From contig OX442422.1 in the NCBI GenBank assembly GCA_949361645.1, positions 4,769,142 through 4,833,141 on the forward strand: a stretch of DNA of 64,000 nucleotides, in the 5' to 3' direction. The position numbers were made by a program, and so were the translations under genes. Of this stretch, positions 24,201 to 35,199 are shown piece by piece (position 1 is the first letter of the stretch; each line of letters opens with the position of its first letter). The stretch is from Spongilla lacustris (Eukaryota > Porifera > Demospongiae > Spongillida > Spongillidae). The notes below the pieces were generated by a model. It did not search any database. It was not told where the DNA came from and worked only from the letters and a program-made list of their open reading frames with translations.

Positions 24201-27200
24201 TGTATGTGGCTTCATCCTTTTTTTTTTGTTACTAGCCATGTGCTAACGTGTACATTGTATCCACCATGTTGATACCCACTTCAGACTGATAATACTCCAT
24301 TGCACCTTGCCATACGTGTAAGTGGAGGTGATACTTGTGTGGGATGTCTCCTTACCTCGCCTGATATTGATGTGAACATTAAGAATCAGGTGAGTTGGTC
24401 TATTGAGTAGTTGTATTTGTATGAATAATACAGATGCATGTCCTTTGCGAACATACATGTATACATTTTACATGACATGCATGTACTAATGCATGTATAG
24501 GGATGGGTGCTTATGTAATGTCTTTGCTTTAATACAAGCCGTACTAACAATAAATAGGATAGCACAGATGCCTAAAAAGAGGTATGGGGTTGTCTGCATG
24601 TACATGCACATGTAGACATTCAGTTTGTAGAGCAAGAACAAATTTTATAACCACAGAAATTGGTCAATGGTATGAGCCAAATTGGAAATTCTTGTTGTAT
24701 TCTAACAAGTACAGATAAGCTTCAAGTAGCAGAATCCTTGGAGAGAATTTTGTTTTACCCATTTCACATGAAAATTACATGTACTTGGTGGTTTTTTCTT
24801 TATTTACAAAATTATTACCCTTGTTAATTAACTGACACACATGCATAAGCACACCTGAACTGTTACTGCTTCATGTAGAGCTGGCACCTTTCTGTGCTAC
24901 ATGTACATTGCAGGTCATGCAGAACGTTCTGTGGTGTGCATATACATAGTAGACATGCATATATGTTAGAAGGGCGCGCGCGCGCGGTAACCGTTTACAT
25001 GTGTACTACAGGTACACTGTACATGTACATGTACATGTGTGGATAACGTGTCTGCACCCAGTCAAGTAATAGTAGCTCAGTAATAACAATGAAACAGAAC
25101 ACTCATGATATACATGTACATGTATATAGACTAATGGTTTTTTTAGAACCTTCTAAGTGTTTCTGGTGCGTGAGCATGTCATTTGCCTGCTTAGCATTAG
25201 CAGCAGCCAATTGCAAAGTACAAATGTACAAAACTGTAGCTGGCACTACACTCCTCACCCTCTCTTCCTGAGCTCAGTACCCGAATTTGACTGGTGCATT
25301 CCTAGGCTCCTTGAAGTGGTTTACTCCCAGTGGTTCCCATGGCTGTGCACTGCTGTTTGCTGGCGTTGCTGGAGTTGACTGCTGGCTGGATTTGTAGATG
25401 AAGACAGTTGGTGTGCACCACTTTTGCGTGTTCTCCATAAGAAATCTCCACCATGACTGGTGATGTCACACTCATTATCCCGTTCCCCTTTTATCGCATT
25501 TACCTACTGTGGGCACTGACAACCACACCAGGTCCCCAGCCTTGAAATGCCTCACTTCGGAATGTCTGTCATGGTTTACTTTCTGCCTGTGCTTACTCGG
25601 TGATGTGCAGTACTGCAGGCCTGGTAGGATGTGGCTTCATACCCTCCAGAAAGGGTCAAGTTTTTGGGCTGGGGATGCCTATCATACATCAGCTGGAATG
25701 GGGACACTCCAGTGGAGGTGTGCATGGCAGTTCTGTATGCATACAGCGCCAGTGGTACATGTAGGTGTTGTTCCCAGTCGTCTTATCTCTCCGCATACAT
25801 GTAGGTTTGCAATAGCTGCAGCAATGAACGGCTGAACCTCCATCACCCTGTGGATGATAACCTATGGTGTGCTTTTCTTTACTCCAAAGGCATCCAATAT
25901 GCTATGGACAAGGCTGCTTTCAATGTTTTGACCCTAGTCTGAGTGAACGATTTCTGGGACACTGTGCATAGAACAGCTTAACCAGTTCTGCTGTGATTCT
26001 TATGGCTGGTTTGTGAAGTAGTCTTGTATAACCAGAAGATATCTTGGTGGACACAGCTGGTACATGTACTTACAATGTACATGTAGGATGTCAATCGCAA
26101 ACATCTGCCATGGCCATCTGACAGGAATGTTTGTGAGCGGTGACCTCACTCTCATTGGTAGTTTGGACCTTTGGCATGTGACTCATTCCCTGCACTGCCT
26201 GTCCACATCTTGGGCCATGTTCACCCAGTAGGCCTCCTGTCGTATCATGTTTCTGGTAACAAAGTGACCACAACGTTAGGGGAGTGGAATGCACTTTATA
26301 GCTGCTGGATTGTGTCATCCTGATTCTGTGCTTGCCTGATCTCTTATACTGTGAGGCCAGAATGCCCTGTGGTCAAGGAGGTTTTCGATTTCTGGCCCTC
26401 TCCTTCATGACAGTGCATCAGCATTTCCATTGTATGTTCCTGTCCTATATATGATCTCAAAGTTGAATTCCTGTATTGCCACAGCCCAGAGACAGAGGAG
26501 GCCCTCTTCTGCTCACCCTGCCTTTGCAGGGGGGCATGGTCCGTCATTAATACATATACATGTACAGTAGGTTGTGGTGGAACTGCTTCAAGGCCCAAAC
26601 AATTGCTAAATACTCAGAACACACTGTGTTTGGCCTCTGCTTTGGTGAGTGCGACTAGCATAGCCAATCACTTGCTGATCTTGCTTCAGGACAGCCCCTG
26701 GCCGTACATGTACATTGCTGGCATCTGACTGCACTACTTCAAACCGCAGGTATGCCAGGACTGGTGCTTCTGTGCTTTCAGCCTCTTACATGTCTCCTCA
26801 CTGCCCTATTTCCATTGGAAGGGAGTGTCGATCCTTCTGAGTCAGCCGGTGTAATATCAGCAAACTTATCAATGTATTTGTGGTCGTCCCACCTCTGCTT
26901 CATCCTTTGGCTGGGGCCAGTTTGTTATCACTTCCACCTTGCTGCTATCTGGTGGGATTCTTTTTCTGGAGGAGAAATCACCTGTGCCATCCCGATCTGA
27001 CACTTGCTTTCTCTGAGGGTCAGTCCTGCCTCTCTCAATCATGAAAGAATTAATATATATGGAAACTGCCTGAAGAGAATTAAGGAGGTGAGGATGGGAA
27101 TTAGGCACTTAAGTTCTTGTTGCAGCATAAAAGCAAAATCAATTGTAGCCTGACTGCATCAGTTCTTCACCTCTGTCTGTCAAGGATTAGCTTCAATTCG

Positions 27201-30200
27201 GAAAAAAAACATGTTCAGAAGGTGCACTTGATGCTGGAACAGCCAAATACTTTAGTGCCATCATTGCTATATTCGGAAAATTTCCTTCATAAATGCTCCA
27301 CCAGTCCATGACATTATTTACACGTCAATCACATGTAGGTATCGATGAAACTCATCGTTTACCGTCTCTTTGCTGGTTATCTGCATCACAGTAGGATCAG
27401 CAGCCAAATGCTCTATATCATGTTTATCAAAATCAAAAAAAGCATCCAATGCAATTGTTGTGTCTTCTCCAGTCAATTGGACATCTGCATGGGCATCATC
27501 AGTACTAATACCAGCAATATTGTAAAGCTCTTCCTTGAACTTGGCATGAGCCTGTGCTTTGTGGGCAACTGTCAACCATGATAAATTCGGATGGGCAAGA
27601 GCTGCATCAGTGAGGAGATGCGAAAATGGAAGAAATCATGTTTGGAACCCTGATTTCAATAACAGGTACATGTAGCATTCAAATACCTCTGCAGGAAAAG
27701 GGTTCCAGTTCTGTACTTCCAGATTCCAGGAAGGTAGAGGGCCAGCATTGGCAAATGCAGAATTTTTAAGGTAGATATTAGCCTTGAAATGCTGCATAGG
27801 GTCGGGTACTTCGAAAATAACTGACATCTCTTGAAGTGGCATCAAAAGCTTACAATGTTTGGAGGCAGCTTCCCATTGCTGAGTACTTGGAGCTGACTGC
27901 ATATTAAATTCCCTGCATACCTCTTTCATGAATGGCTCCAATATCATGTATCACTCCAACATGTAATAGGTGGAGTTCCATCGGGTAATGATATCTTTGA
28001 TCACGGCTAAAGCTACTGAGTGGTTGTACTTTCAGGGAGGACATCACCACTACATAATTCTAGCAATTCTTTGTCAGGGTTCTTTTTTTCTCCCTGCAAT
28101 TGTTTTAGACATTCCAATCTCTGAAAACTGTTCTTGATGTTACTGGTAATGGTACGAAACAAGTGAACCAGATCACTAGTTAAGGAATCTAGAACCTTTG
28201 GATCAAGTGCATTTTTTACCACAAGGCTAAATGTGTGGCAGGCACAGGATGGATCCGCTTCAACAATGTTTTGTTCTCTGGGTTTGTTGATCGTTGCTCT
28301 GAAATTGGCACCATTGTCAGTGGTTACACTGTTTAGCCTTGTTCCCAGCTGGTACTACTTCACATTGACACAGTCTGTCAGCAGTGCAGCAATATTCTCA
28401 GCTGTATGCGATTCATTGTCAATTTTGACTGGCGCCAATTTCCAGGAGAATTTTCCAACTACAGGTGAAGGCTGCCTGTCAATCCAGTGCCCAGTCACAC
28501 CAACATATGATTCACCAGTATGAGCAAGATTGCTGTCAGTGGTTAACGATACTCATGAAGCCCGCAAAGCTGATGCTTTGATCTGTAGTAAAGTTTTGTA
28601 AGCATGTAAAATGGCATTGATCTTTAAACTATAATGTCACTTGCTGCTTCATTATGTAGGTCTGTGGTCTTGGTATGATGTGGCAGAGCATAAGAACCAT
28701 GGGGGATGAACCCTCGATATTCTGGTATGTCGTTTACCAGAGGAGGCAAAAGTGCTGCACAGTGTGCTCGACGTATATGCTTTCTTATGCTCTTCAACAG
28801 ACATAAGGGTCCGAGCAAAGTGCTTAGTAATTAATCCTGCATGAGACGAAGTGGCCATCTATTTCACATCATTGCGGGATCGTTCCTGCTTGCATTCCTT
28901 CAGATCTCTAGAGTACACATGTAAGTGGAGGAACGATATTAAAACGTTATCACGCATATGAAACAGCCTTAGTCAGGGGACCAGACCTAAAATAAATTGT
29001 GTGGTCCCCAGGCACACATAACTGCATACCCCGGTATAAGGAATATTAAGTATTTGACATACAACTTGTGTTCATCTGTCAAATGCTTCCTCATCTTTGA
29101 AGTAGAACCATCAACTCTGGATATCCATGTAATCCTTTTTTCCTGTTCACAGAGAGTGCACAAACTCCATTTATTGAACTGGGCCACCCGAGCCAACTTG
29201 AAGTGTTTCCACAACTTTGTGGAAACTTTGAACCAGGTGGATAGTAAGCACTTTTCAATCAGCTCTCTATGGTGGTTTATCCAATTTCAGCATTTTTGAA
29301 ACTGGTACAGCTACATGTAATAGTATCGTTATGGGTTCTTTCATATCGTCAGCCACATTGCAGTAGCTAATTAACCGTAAGTGACCGGATAATATATTTT
29401 TACAGTTAGCCATAAAATTCTGACTATGACGAGAACTGCATATGCAGAAATCAGTGGTTACCAGGAAAGTGATGGTGTTGAAAAAGACGTGGGCAGCAAA
29501 GTTATTTACAATTCTAATCTCTTCATCATGCATTTACCATGCATGCAATTGAGAGCTGGTTTGACTATATTTGTGTACATAGCTTTGCAAATGGGTAAAT
29601 TCATTACTGCACAGTCGGTGCAGTGCAGTCATGTTGACGTGTACAATGTATCTTGCACTGTATTGTCTTGCATAATGCACAATGAACTTAATTAATCATA
29701 GGCTATGAAAGCTTAATAGGATCACCGTCGCAATGTATATATTACAATGCATACACGGATAATGCTCGTAATGTGTGTAATGAACAAGAAGAGCAAGGAG
29801 TTAGTAACTGAGCGTTGTCCGAACTAGGTTACCAGGCAATAGAGTCCTATAAAAATTGGTGAGCTTGAAATAGACAACTGTTTGAAATAGACAACTGCAT
29901 TGCAAGTAATACAGTGAGTGCTACTGACAAATGACATGAGGTATATCCCACGTGGCACGACACATCGAGTATTATAAAGTCCCTATCAGCACATAAGAAC
30001 TTCTATCCACATATGCGTAGTAGTATCACAGTGCCACACCGGCCCTTGAATTTTCGTTGCAGAGGTGGAGCTTTAATTTGGCATGCTGCATATTATAAAT
30101 GTAGCAGCCTTATGACTTTGGTTAATTTACTACATGTATTACCAGATTCAAATCAATGTTCTCATGCTACAACAAGATTTGTGAGCTAGAGTCTCGTGAC

Positions 30201-31704
30201 CAGATGTCATTAATTATTTTAAATACACACTATGAATAAATTACGAATGCTTGAAATTAATACATTTGTCTTGATTTTTGTAAAAGGGTGCTTAATGTTT
30301 ATTATTATCAAATCGATTTTTAGAGAATATTAGACATGTTTAAAATTCAATTAGGAAATAAACAACAAGATGACTGCCTATGTATGGGCCATTTTCTGGA
30401 TATGTGTGCCTGTGTAGCTGTAGATGATATTTTGGGAGGTAAGCTGCTCCAGGTTGTGTACCATTTTGCTATCTTCCTTTGTTGGTCAGGCTTTTCTACC
30501 ACACACGAGGCATTTAACATGCTGTTGAGCCATGTGGTTAATATGCCTTGCATGTGACTTAGTGTTATGAATAATATATTTCGTATGATGCGGTTACGTG
30601 ATTAAATTACAGGTAGCATGTTTGAATATGTAAACACTGGCCAATGCCGCCAGACATACATCTAATGCTAGTCCCCAGTCCACATCATAGTACGGTCACG
30701 TTGAGGTACGTCAGGCTTGTGAGGCTGTATCAAAATGCATGAACCATTCGTGGATGTTGCCCAACACAAATGTACCCAGCCCCAATGTACGTAAGCATTA
30801 TTGCCTATCTAGTTAATGGAGGTAATACATGTACTGAAACATTGTATACATGTACATGTAATAAAACACAGAAAACTTTTAAATGTAAGATACCGGTATA
30901 AGAAAGGTTTTACTGAGTACAAGCATGTTATACTGTTTGTAAACAAGCCATAAAGCTTACGGACATTTGGGTCTGGGTACAAGACTAACTGACATGAGCA
31001 TTGTCTGTTACCAATGTAATGTGCACACACCCAGTCATGAACAACAGCTCAGTAAGAATAGTGAATCTGCACAGAAAATGCACAATATATTATATACAGC
31101 ACTGTATAAACTACATTTACATGTAGATATTTCTGGTGCATGTGCCTGCTTAACACCCAAAGTGTAATGTACATGTAGCTGGCACTAAGTGTGCATTGTA
31201 CCCACCATGTTGACTGAACTATTGTACCCATTCCAGTTTGGTTATACACCACTACACATTGCTGCAAGGGTAGGTAATACTGCTTGTTTGGAACATATCC
31301 TTTCCGCTCATTGTATTGATGTGAACATTAAGGATAAGGTGAGTTGGTCTACATGTACAATTGTGCATGGTACCCACCCTTTTGTCTGAACTATTGTACC
31401 CACTCCAGGATGGTCATACTTCATTACACCTTGCTGCAAGTGGAGGTCATACTGCTTGTATGGAACGCCTCCTTTCCATTCCTAGTACATGTATTGATGT
31501 GAACATTAAGGTGGTCAGTTGGTCTACATGTACCATGTGTGCATTGTACCTACATGTACTACATGTATGTTTGCTGACACTCAGGGTGGTCATACTCTAT
31601 TGTACTATGCAGCAAGGGAGGGTCTGCCTACTGGTGTGGAACGTCTACTTTCCTCTGCTGGTGGTGATGTGGATACTGCATTCCAGGAACTTTTTAATGA
31701 CTAA
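15167..31704 (+). CDS. Ankyrin-repeat protein gene 2
   Basis: Exons read: 15167-15280 (start), 17445-17546, 21761-21865, 22389-22490, 23412-23513, 24285-24389, 31237-31338, 31409-31513 and 31585-31704 (stop); two further repeat exons, at about 15591 and 16645, are dead. All live junctions are phase 0, so exons can be added or skipped without shifting the frame. The product would be about 280 residues: a 38-residue N-terminal cap rich in Lys/Arg, seven ankyrin repeats of 34-35 residues, and a final repeat with the DTAFQELFND tail. There is no signal peptide, membrane segment or other domain, so a cytosolic or nuclear scaffold is likely; its partner is unknown. The 6.8-kb intron before 31237 holds gypsy and hAT relics. 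It could be two genes or carry exons I missed. Confidence 0.7.
15591..16376 (+). pseudogene. Dead ankyrin exon split by a MITE
   Basis: Acceptor CCCATTACAG precedes a repeat exon that has lost about 50 bp from its middle (the PLHLAA to VE part). It is then interrupted at 15637 by a 727-bp element; the exon's last bases and donor resume at 16366. The internal deletion, shared with the dead exon at 16645, shifts the frame. The insertion therefore fell into, or together with, an already broken exon. Confidence 0.8.
15639..16365. mobile_element. TA-flanked inverted-repeat element inside an exon
   Basis: Ends read CTGTGCGTCTCTAAAT and, inverted, CTGTGTGTCTCTAAAT. Inverted similarity extends about 250 bp inward (for example AAAGTGGGAGGGGTGTTTGG). 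Each end is flanked by TA, and removing the element with one TA gives a sequence that aligns base for base with the paralogous exon end at 16671-16705. TA duplication and terminal repeats fit a Tc1/mariner-related MITE. Confidence 0.85.
16645..16696 (+). pseudogene. Dead ankyrin exon with internal deletion
   Basis: Keeps the acceptor, the first two codons, the CTTCTCCTTTCTACTCCTGG segment and the end of a repeat exon, but lacks about 50 bp in between. That shifts the frame into a stop. The same deletion is present in the exon at 15591, so one is a duplicate of the other. Confidence 0.75.
16955..17065. repeat. 24-bp tandem repeat (intron)
   Basis: About five copies of a unit containing GGTCTGGGCACTGGTCTAGG. 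Confidence 0.85.
17445..17546 (+). CDS. Ankyrin gene 2, repeat exon
   Basis: Acceptor CACTCTAG, donor GTGAGT; 102 bp, phase 0. Repeat begins GGDTPLHYAAREGH and ends DVNIKDK, complete and in frame. Upstream intron shows the shared CCACCATG-TTGACTGAAC-TTGTACTCACT module. Confidence 0.8.
17547..19279. other. Intron sequence, no gene seen
   Basis: No supported exon. Near 18660-18840 a short open stretch encodes PPRKKRK-like basic residues, but nothing else supports a gene. Short repeats of TGCCTATTTAGTTTT at about 18846 and 19257 suggest local rearrangement. Confidence 0.45.
19280..20620 (+). pseudogene. hAT-like transposase relic (ZNF862/KIAA1586 type)
   Basis: Plus-strand pieces in different frames: YELVYVRYLDMGTG with TSFIGIEDATVTAEGIL at 19280-19380, CTDGVASNLDSKEGVAAKLC near 20112-20190, and WLPYHYRALLIACQCYKVFV with HFEEII near 20358-20450. 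This order matches the RNase H-like catalytic core of hAT-like transposases of the ZNF862/KIAA1586 group, where the middle motif carries a catalytic Asp (here TDG). Stops, frameshifts and a roughly 700-bp insertion (about 19391-20095) show it is dead. It lies in an intron of ankyrin gene 2, on the same strand. Confidence 0.6.
19391..20095. mobile_element. Probable insertion within the hAT-like relic
   Basis: The reading of the relic breaks at a C homopolymer near 19407-19428 and resumes after TGGATCCGCCACTG at about 20095. The right border resembles GGATCCGCCCCTG after another C tract at 13352. Inverted pieces of CCTGGGGGTCCGGACCCCC lie at the left end. No matching left terminus or target duplication was found, so the limits are uncertain. 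Confidence 0.45.
21761..21865 (+). CDS. Ankyrin gene 2, repeat exon
   Basis: Repeat begins DKGDTPLHLAAWGGH and ends DVTITKW at donor GTGAGT. It is 105 bp if the acceptor is AACTCAAG; the usual pyrimidine-rich CCACTCCAG is missing here, so the 5' edge is less certain. Confidence 0.65.
22389..22490 (+). CDS. Ankyrin gene 2, repeat exon
   Basis: Acceptor CACAATCCAG, donor GTGAGT; 102 bp, phase 0. Repeat begins YGITPLHLAASGGH and ends DVNIQDK. Confidence 0.8.
22935..22952. repeat. G homopolymer
   Basis: Pure G run in an intron; similar runs occur near 37140-37158, 40488-40512 and 50248-50263. Lengths may be assembly-dependent. Confidence 0.8.
23412..23513 (+). CDS. Ankyrin gene 2, repeat exon
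   Basis: Acceptor CCAACTCCAG, donor GTGAGT; 102 bp. Repeat begins GGDTPLHNAAIRNY and ends GVNIKNR. The usual GH before the second helix is NY here, so the repeat is diverged but in frame. Confidence 0.75.
23514..24284. other. Intron sequence, no gene seen
   Basis: No supported exon or repeat in this stretch apart from scattered TACATG motifs. Confidence 0.5.
24285..24389 (+). CDS. Ankyrin gene 2, diverged repeat exon
   Basis: Acceptor CCCACTTCAG, donor GTGAGT; 105 bp, open throughout. Repeat begins TDNTPLHLAIRVSGG and ends DVNIKNQ; it has lost the canonical GH and carries an inserted residue. It may be a decaying exon, since the AG-GT frame is kept but the core has drifted. Confidence 0.6.
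25010..25290 (+). repeat. Dispersed repeat C, copy 1
   Basis: Shares a series of blocks with 30955-31185 and, inverted, 48265-48500: CTGCACCCAGTCA, TATAGACTAATGG, TGCCTGCTTA, AGCTGGCACTACAC and CTGAGCTCAGT. It adjoins the 3' side of a minus-strand gypsy relic, so it could be that element's LTR, with the other two copies as solo LTRs. This was not proven by matching a 5' LTR. Confidence 0.6.
25280..27040 (-). pseudogene. Ty3/gypsy retrotransposon pol relic
   Basis: On the minus strand, from high to low coordinates: the RT C-terminus (IPPDSSKVEVITNWPQPKD, then KFADIT), RNase H (QSDASN, VLKQDQQVIGYASRTLTKAE, VMTDHAPLQ), and an integrase core (IVHSDQGQNIES, STPIGYHPQGDG). Many frameshifts and stops separate these pieces. 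Gag, protease, the zinc-binding part of integrase and a clear pair of LTRs were not found. It lies antisense in the large intron of ankyrin gene 2. Confidence 0.8.
27318..29170 (-). pseudogene. BED-type hAT transposase relic
   Basis: Minus strand, N- to C-terminal: a BED zinc finger near 29050-29160 (CTLC, then STSKMRKHLTDEHKLY, giving C-x2-C and H-x4-H), then YVGVTGHWID, TTDNGANF, CACHTFSLVV, a Trp/Asn segment reading in another frame as RWNSTYYML, then ILEPFMKEV and AHAKFKEELYN. These are the ordered landmarks of ZBED-like hAT transposases, with the catalytic Asp expected in TTDNGANF. The C-terminal dimerisation motif was not seen. In-frame stops and frameshifts make it inactive. Confidence 0.8.
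29171..31236. other. Remainder of the large intron
   Basis: No supported exon. It carries dispersed repeat C copy 2 at about 30955-31185, which ends just before the conserved pre-exon module at 31190-31236. Confidence 0.5.
30955..31185 (+). repeat. Dispersed repeat C, copy 2
   Basis: Parallels 25010-25290 with gaps: ACACCCAGTCATGAACAACA, AGCTCAGTAA, TTTCTGGTGCATGTGCCTGC, TTAACACCCAAAGTG and AGCTGGCACTA. Confidence 0.6.
31237..31338 (+). CDS. Ankyrin gene 2, repeat exon
   Basis: Acceptor CCATTCCAG, donor GTGAGT; 102 bp, phase 0. Repeat begins FGYTPLHIAARVGN and ends DVNIKDK. Confidence 0.8.
31409..31513 (+). CDS. Ankyrin gene 2, repeat exon with inserted residues
   Basis: Acceptor CACTCCAG. 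Repeat begins DGHTSLHLAASGGH; the loop reads LLSIPSTCIDVNI, with extra residues created by a small TACATG insertion. The exon's usual last codons are lost, and a donor GTCAGT two codons later restores phase 0, keeping the exon at 105 bp. The intron to the next exon is only 71 bp. Confidence 0.7.
31585..31704 (+). CDS. Ankyrin gene 2, terminal exon
   Basis: Acceptor GACACTCAG. Repeat begins GGHTLLYYAAREGL, followed by DVDTAFQELFND and TAA. Same tail type as at 8733-8846, which marks it as the true 3' end of the gene. Confidence 0.8.
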   Translation, partial: GGHTLLYYAAREGLPTGVERLLSSAGGDVDTAFQELFND

Positions 31705-33815
31705 AATTTTAAATCCCTTTTTGAAGTTATCTACATGTATATGGGTATTAATCATTTTTCATACAATGTACATATACACTAGCCAGATGAATTACCATTT
31801 ATACATATACATATATGTGTTGTGTTAATAAGGAAATTGATTCTTAATGTAATGTCATTGCTGTAATACAAGCTTAAATAAAGGAACTAACAATAAGCAT
31901 GATAGCACAGATGCCTAAAGCAGTATTAACATTGTTGTGTGTACACACATAGTTTGTTGTATTGCAACAGATACATGTATAAGCTTCACATAACATCATT
32001 TTTCAGAGGAAATTTTGTGCAATCTGAAATTGGCCCATTTTACGTAATGGTGCTAAAAGCTATAATCATGCACTAGTGGTATTTTTCCATTTACAAAAAA
32101 ATTAACCCTTGTTAATTAACTAACACACAGACATACACATACAGAGGTTGGATGGACCGCATCAGAACTATGCTGATACAGATACAATGAACACTCAGGT
32201 TCATGACAGCACCAAACGAACACTGTACAACAGGCGTTACTATTTGTTCAACCTCCAATGGCAATTTTTGTTACATATGTCAACTTTATTAGGACACAGC
32301 TTGATCAATATGTTTTGATGACTTGGAAAGGCAAAAATGGAATAGGATGGTGAAGAGCTAGGAAATGAAGAGGATGATGAGGATAAAGAAGAGGGCAATG
32401 CTATGGTGATGATGAGGGGTAAGGACTAAGGAAATGGAATTGAAGGTACTAATGTGGGGCACTGTTGCTGATGAATTATAAAGCGATATTTACAGGAAAG
32501 GAAACAAATAATTAACCCATTGTGGCTGCAAGCAATTTTTCTGTTTACCAGTACTCTGCTGCATCAAAAGTATCTGATAGACATGGCTGTGATGGTGATG
32601 AGGATGTTAGCAATATTGTACTCTACTACATGTACGTACATGTATTTATCACGGAGACATTCTTGCACTATATTTTAATAGTGATTTTTAAAAGTCATGT
32701 GCATGCTGGTATTGGTGGTGAATGGAAGTTGGAAGTCGTCTGAGACATGATGCACAAAGCACATGGCCTGCTAATGTGCTTGTTCCTATAGGGTTCTGGG
32801 AAAGCCTGCAGATTTTGACCTCTCACACCACTGCTAACTCTTAACACATAAAACGAAGCCAGCAATGACACAAAGTGTTAAGAGGTTGGATGGGTTTGTG
32901 TGCCTTTGGCAGTAGAGTTCTATGGTTGCTGGGGACCTGCACCTCTGAGCTTGCTTCACACCTTGCTATCAGAACCCATTATTCCAAGTCAACTGGTCAC
33001 TTCTGCTCTCTTCTCTGGCATTAGCACGTAACAACAGTTCAGTTATCGTGATCCTTGGCCAGTCAGTTATACATGTACTAGTGTAGCTGTATACATGTAT
33101 ATATATATATATATATATTGACATGCATTATACATGTATATAATTATGTAGTTAAATAATAATAATAAATAACTATTATTATTATGTATATAAGTTAATC
33201 CACAACCTACAGCACAGTATAAGAAGACATCATAACTTGCAATACACTTGGTCAAGGTGAGTCTGGGTCTGCTGTAGATGTCAAAGATAAGCCTGCATTC
33301 TTTTGAGTTCGGCAAAGCCAGTTATTCTCCCCCCAATTGCCATATTAGGTCTCAAACCCATACCAAATCTTTATAGCCACATGCAAATCTTAATAGCTGC
33401 TACATGTAGGTGCCAACCCAGCTCCACAGTGGACACCACTGAAAGCCAAGAGGCTTTGTGTGATTCATTATTTAATAGTGGGGTCAAACACACACAAATA
33501 TAGATATTAGTAATGTGCACAATGTGTCTAGCCTATTTGCGTTTCGGAATCCTTCTGGTGGATATTGAAAAAAAATTACTACTGTTATGCTCGCAGAGTT
33601 ACATGGCTTAAAAGTATAAATAGCGTCTCTTGGGTTATACGAATTAAGGCTGAAACCCCCTCTTCAGTTGTTGTGCGACGCAATGATTATTCATCAGTCG
33701 GGCTTTGCATGTATAAAGATCGATGCCTGCAGTACGATTTCAGGAGGAGCTGAAAACATCAAATTACCTTCTGGGCTATCGAGCCATATCATGTGGAGAA
33801 ACACCAAATACGGAT
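31705..33815. other. Intergenic, no gene seen
   Basis: No exon with product support. Contains a TA microsatellite at about 33096-33118 and AT-rich sequence around it. Confidence 0.55.
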
Positions 33816-33819
33816 ACAC

Positions 33820-34382
33820 AGTGCCCATATCCAGAAATATAGGCGGTCATCTTGCTTTTTTCTTCAATTTGAATTTTAATCAATTAACTCTATAATGTAC
33901 TTTAAGCAGGTCTGATCAAGTTAAGGTATATGTACTTCAAAAAATTATTCGATTAAACTAAAATCAAGACAAAACCATATCCGTTAAGTAATTATTTCGC
34001 GGTTTGTGAATCAACGACTGTTCCCGTATATATTTCCATAGACATGTATGGGGTACTTGAATACCAAGCACACCTGATTTTTCTCAGCATTTGCCATGAG
34101 GGATTGTTAATTTGTTAGTGCATTACATTTGCCATGATTTTTAGTGGGGTCGCTGTTTTTATTTAAGACGTCGCTTCCCTAGGATTGTCATAACATTGTC
34201 CTCAATGTATGGTATAACCATACACTAACAATCCCTCATGGGAAATGCTGAGAAAAATCTGGCGTGCTTGATATTCAAGTACCCCATACATGTCTATGGA
34301 AAGATATACGGGAATATTCGTTGATTCGCAAACCGCGAATTAATTACTTCTGGCTTTTGACCGCTCATTTTTGGATATGCCG
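33820..34382. mobile_element. Foldback element (family D)
   Basis: Arms about 33990-34135 and 34215-34345 are inverted copies (for example CCATACATGTCTATGG and CCTCATGGCAAATGCTG on opposite strands). The homology resumes at the outer ends near CCATATCCAGAAATATAGGC and GCTCATTTTTGGATATGCC. The left arm carries about 140 bp of extra sequence. No coding capacity seen. Confidence 0.8.
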
Positions 34383-34724
34383 AAGGTTCAGCCATGTGCT
34401 GGGTCCTCATAGTGGCACACGTACGCGTGATGAACATTGGCTGCTGGTGTACGTACGTGTATGACAGAGCCCAGAAGGGTCCGGTATGAGAAAAGTCCAA
34501 CGTCTCTCACAAGGAGGACGTTGTGAATAAGGTGAACCTTATATCCCATAGTTAGTGCGCTGTGCACTTGGAGAAAAAGTGCACTCGGACTCTGCGCAAT
34601 TTTGTATGCTACGCAATTTCGCACAATGCTCTACGCGCGACCTACCGGGCTACCGTACTTCTATGGTGAAGGCATGACGCATGCGCTCCGATCATTACAG
34701 GTGCTAATTTATATAACACTCTTG

Positions 34725-35090
34725 ATATGGAGTTTTAAGCTTAGATATGGGATAAAGCCATAGTTGCGGGACTACGGCACGCAATACTATTAGTCGATTT
34801 CACCCAATATACTCAATGACATTTAGCCTTTGCATGCTGCGATTTCACGTGTAGATAATGTAAGCTAGGCATCGACACATTAGACGCATCATTACATTCG
34901 AACGTGAACTTTTCGGAAGTCGGCTTTATTAGCCTATAGCTCTAATCACCGCCTAAATCTGCCGCTTATGAGGCCTCGCCGGCAATTAGCTAAACAGCGT
35001 TCAGTAATTAAGACTAAAGTATTTGTATACCAATCGCACATAGTGACATACTGCAGTACGTTTAATGGAATAACAAGTGCATGCTTACCA
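34725..35090 (+). repeat. Direct duplication, copy 1
   Basis: Aligns with 35715-36080: shared blocks include GTGAACTTTTCGGAAGTC, TTAGCCTTTGCAT, CGCCTAAATCT, CGCTTATGA and ACGTTTAATGGAA. The copies flank a minus-strand LINE fragment. Function is unknown; it could be a tandem duplication or the two ends of an element. Confidence 0.8.
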
Positions 35091-35199
35091 CAACTTGCAG
35101 ACACTAATGGAGAACCGTCAGTCAATGCTATAGGTTAAATCGAGAAAAAGAAAAGAAAAAAAAAAACGCCTCACAGATAATTATAAAATTATGTACAAT

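Noticed and set aside
25509..25835. 108-codon plus-strand frame
   Set aside because: Antisense to the gypsy integrase relic.
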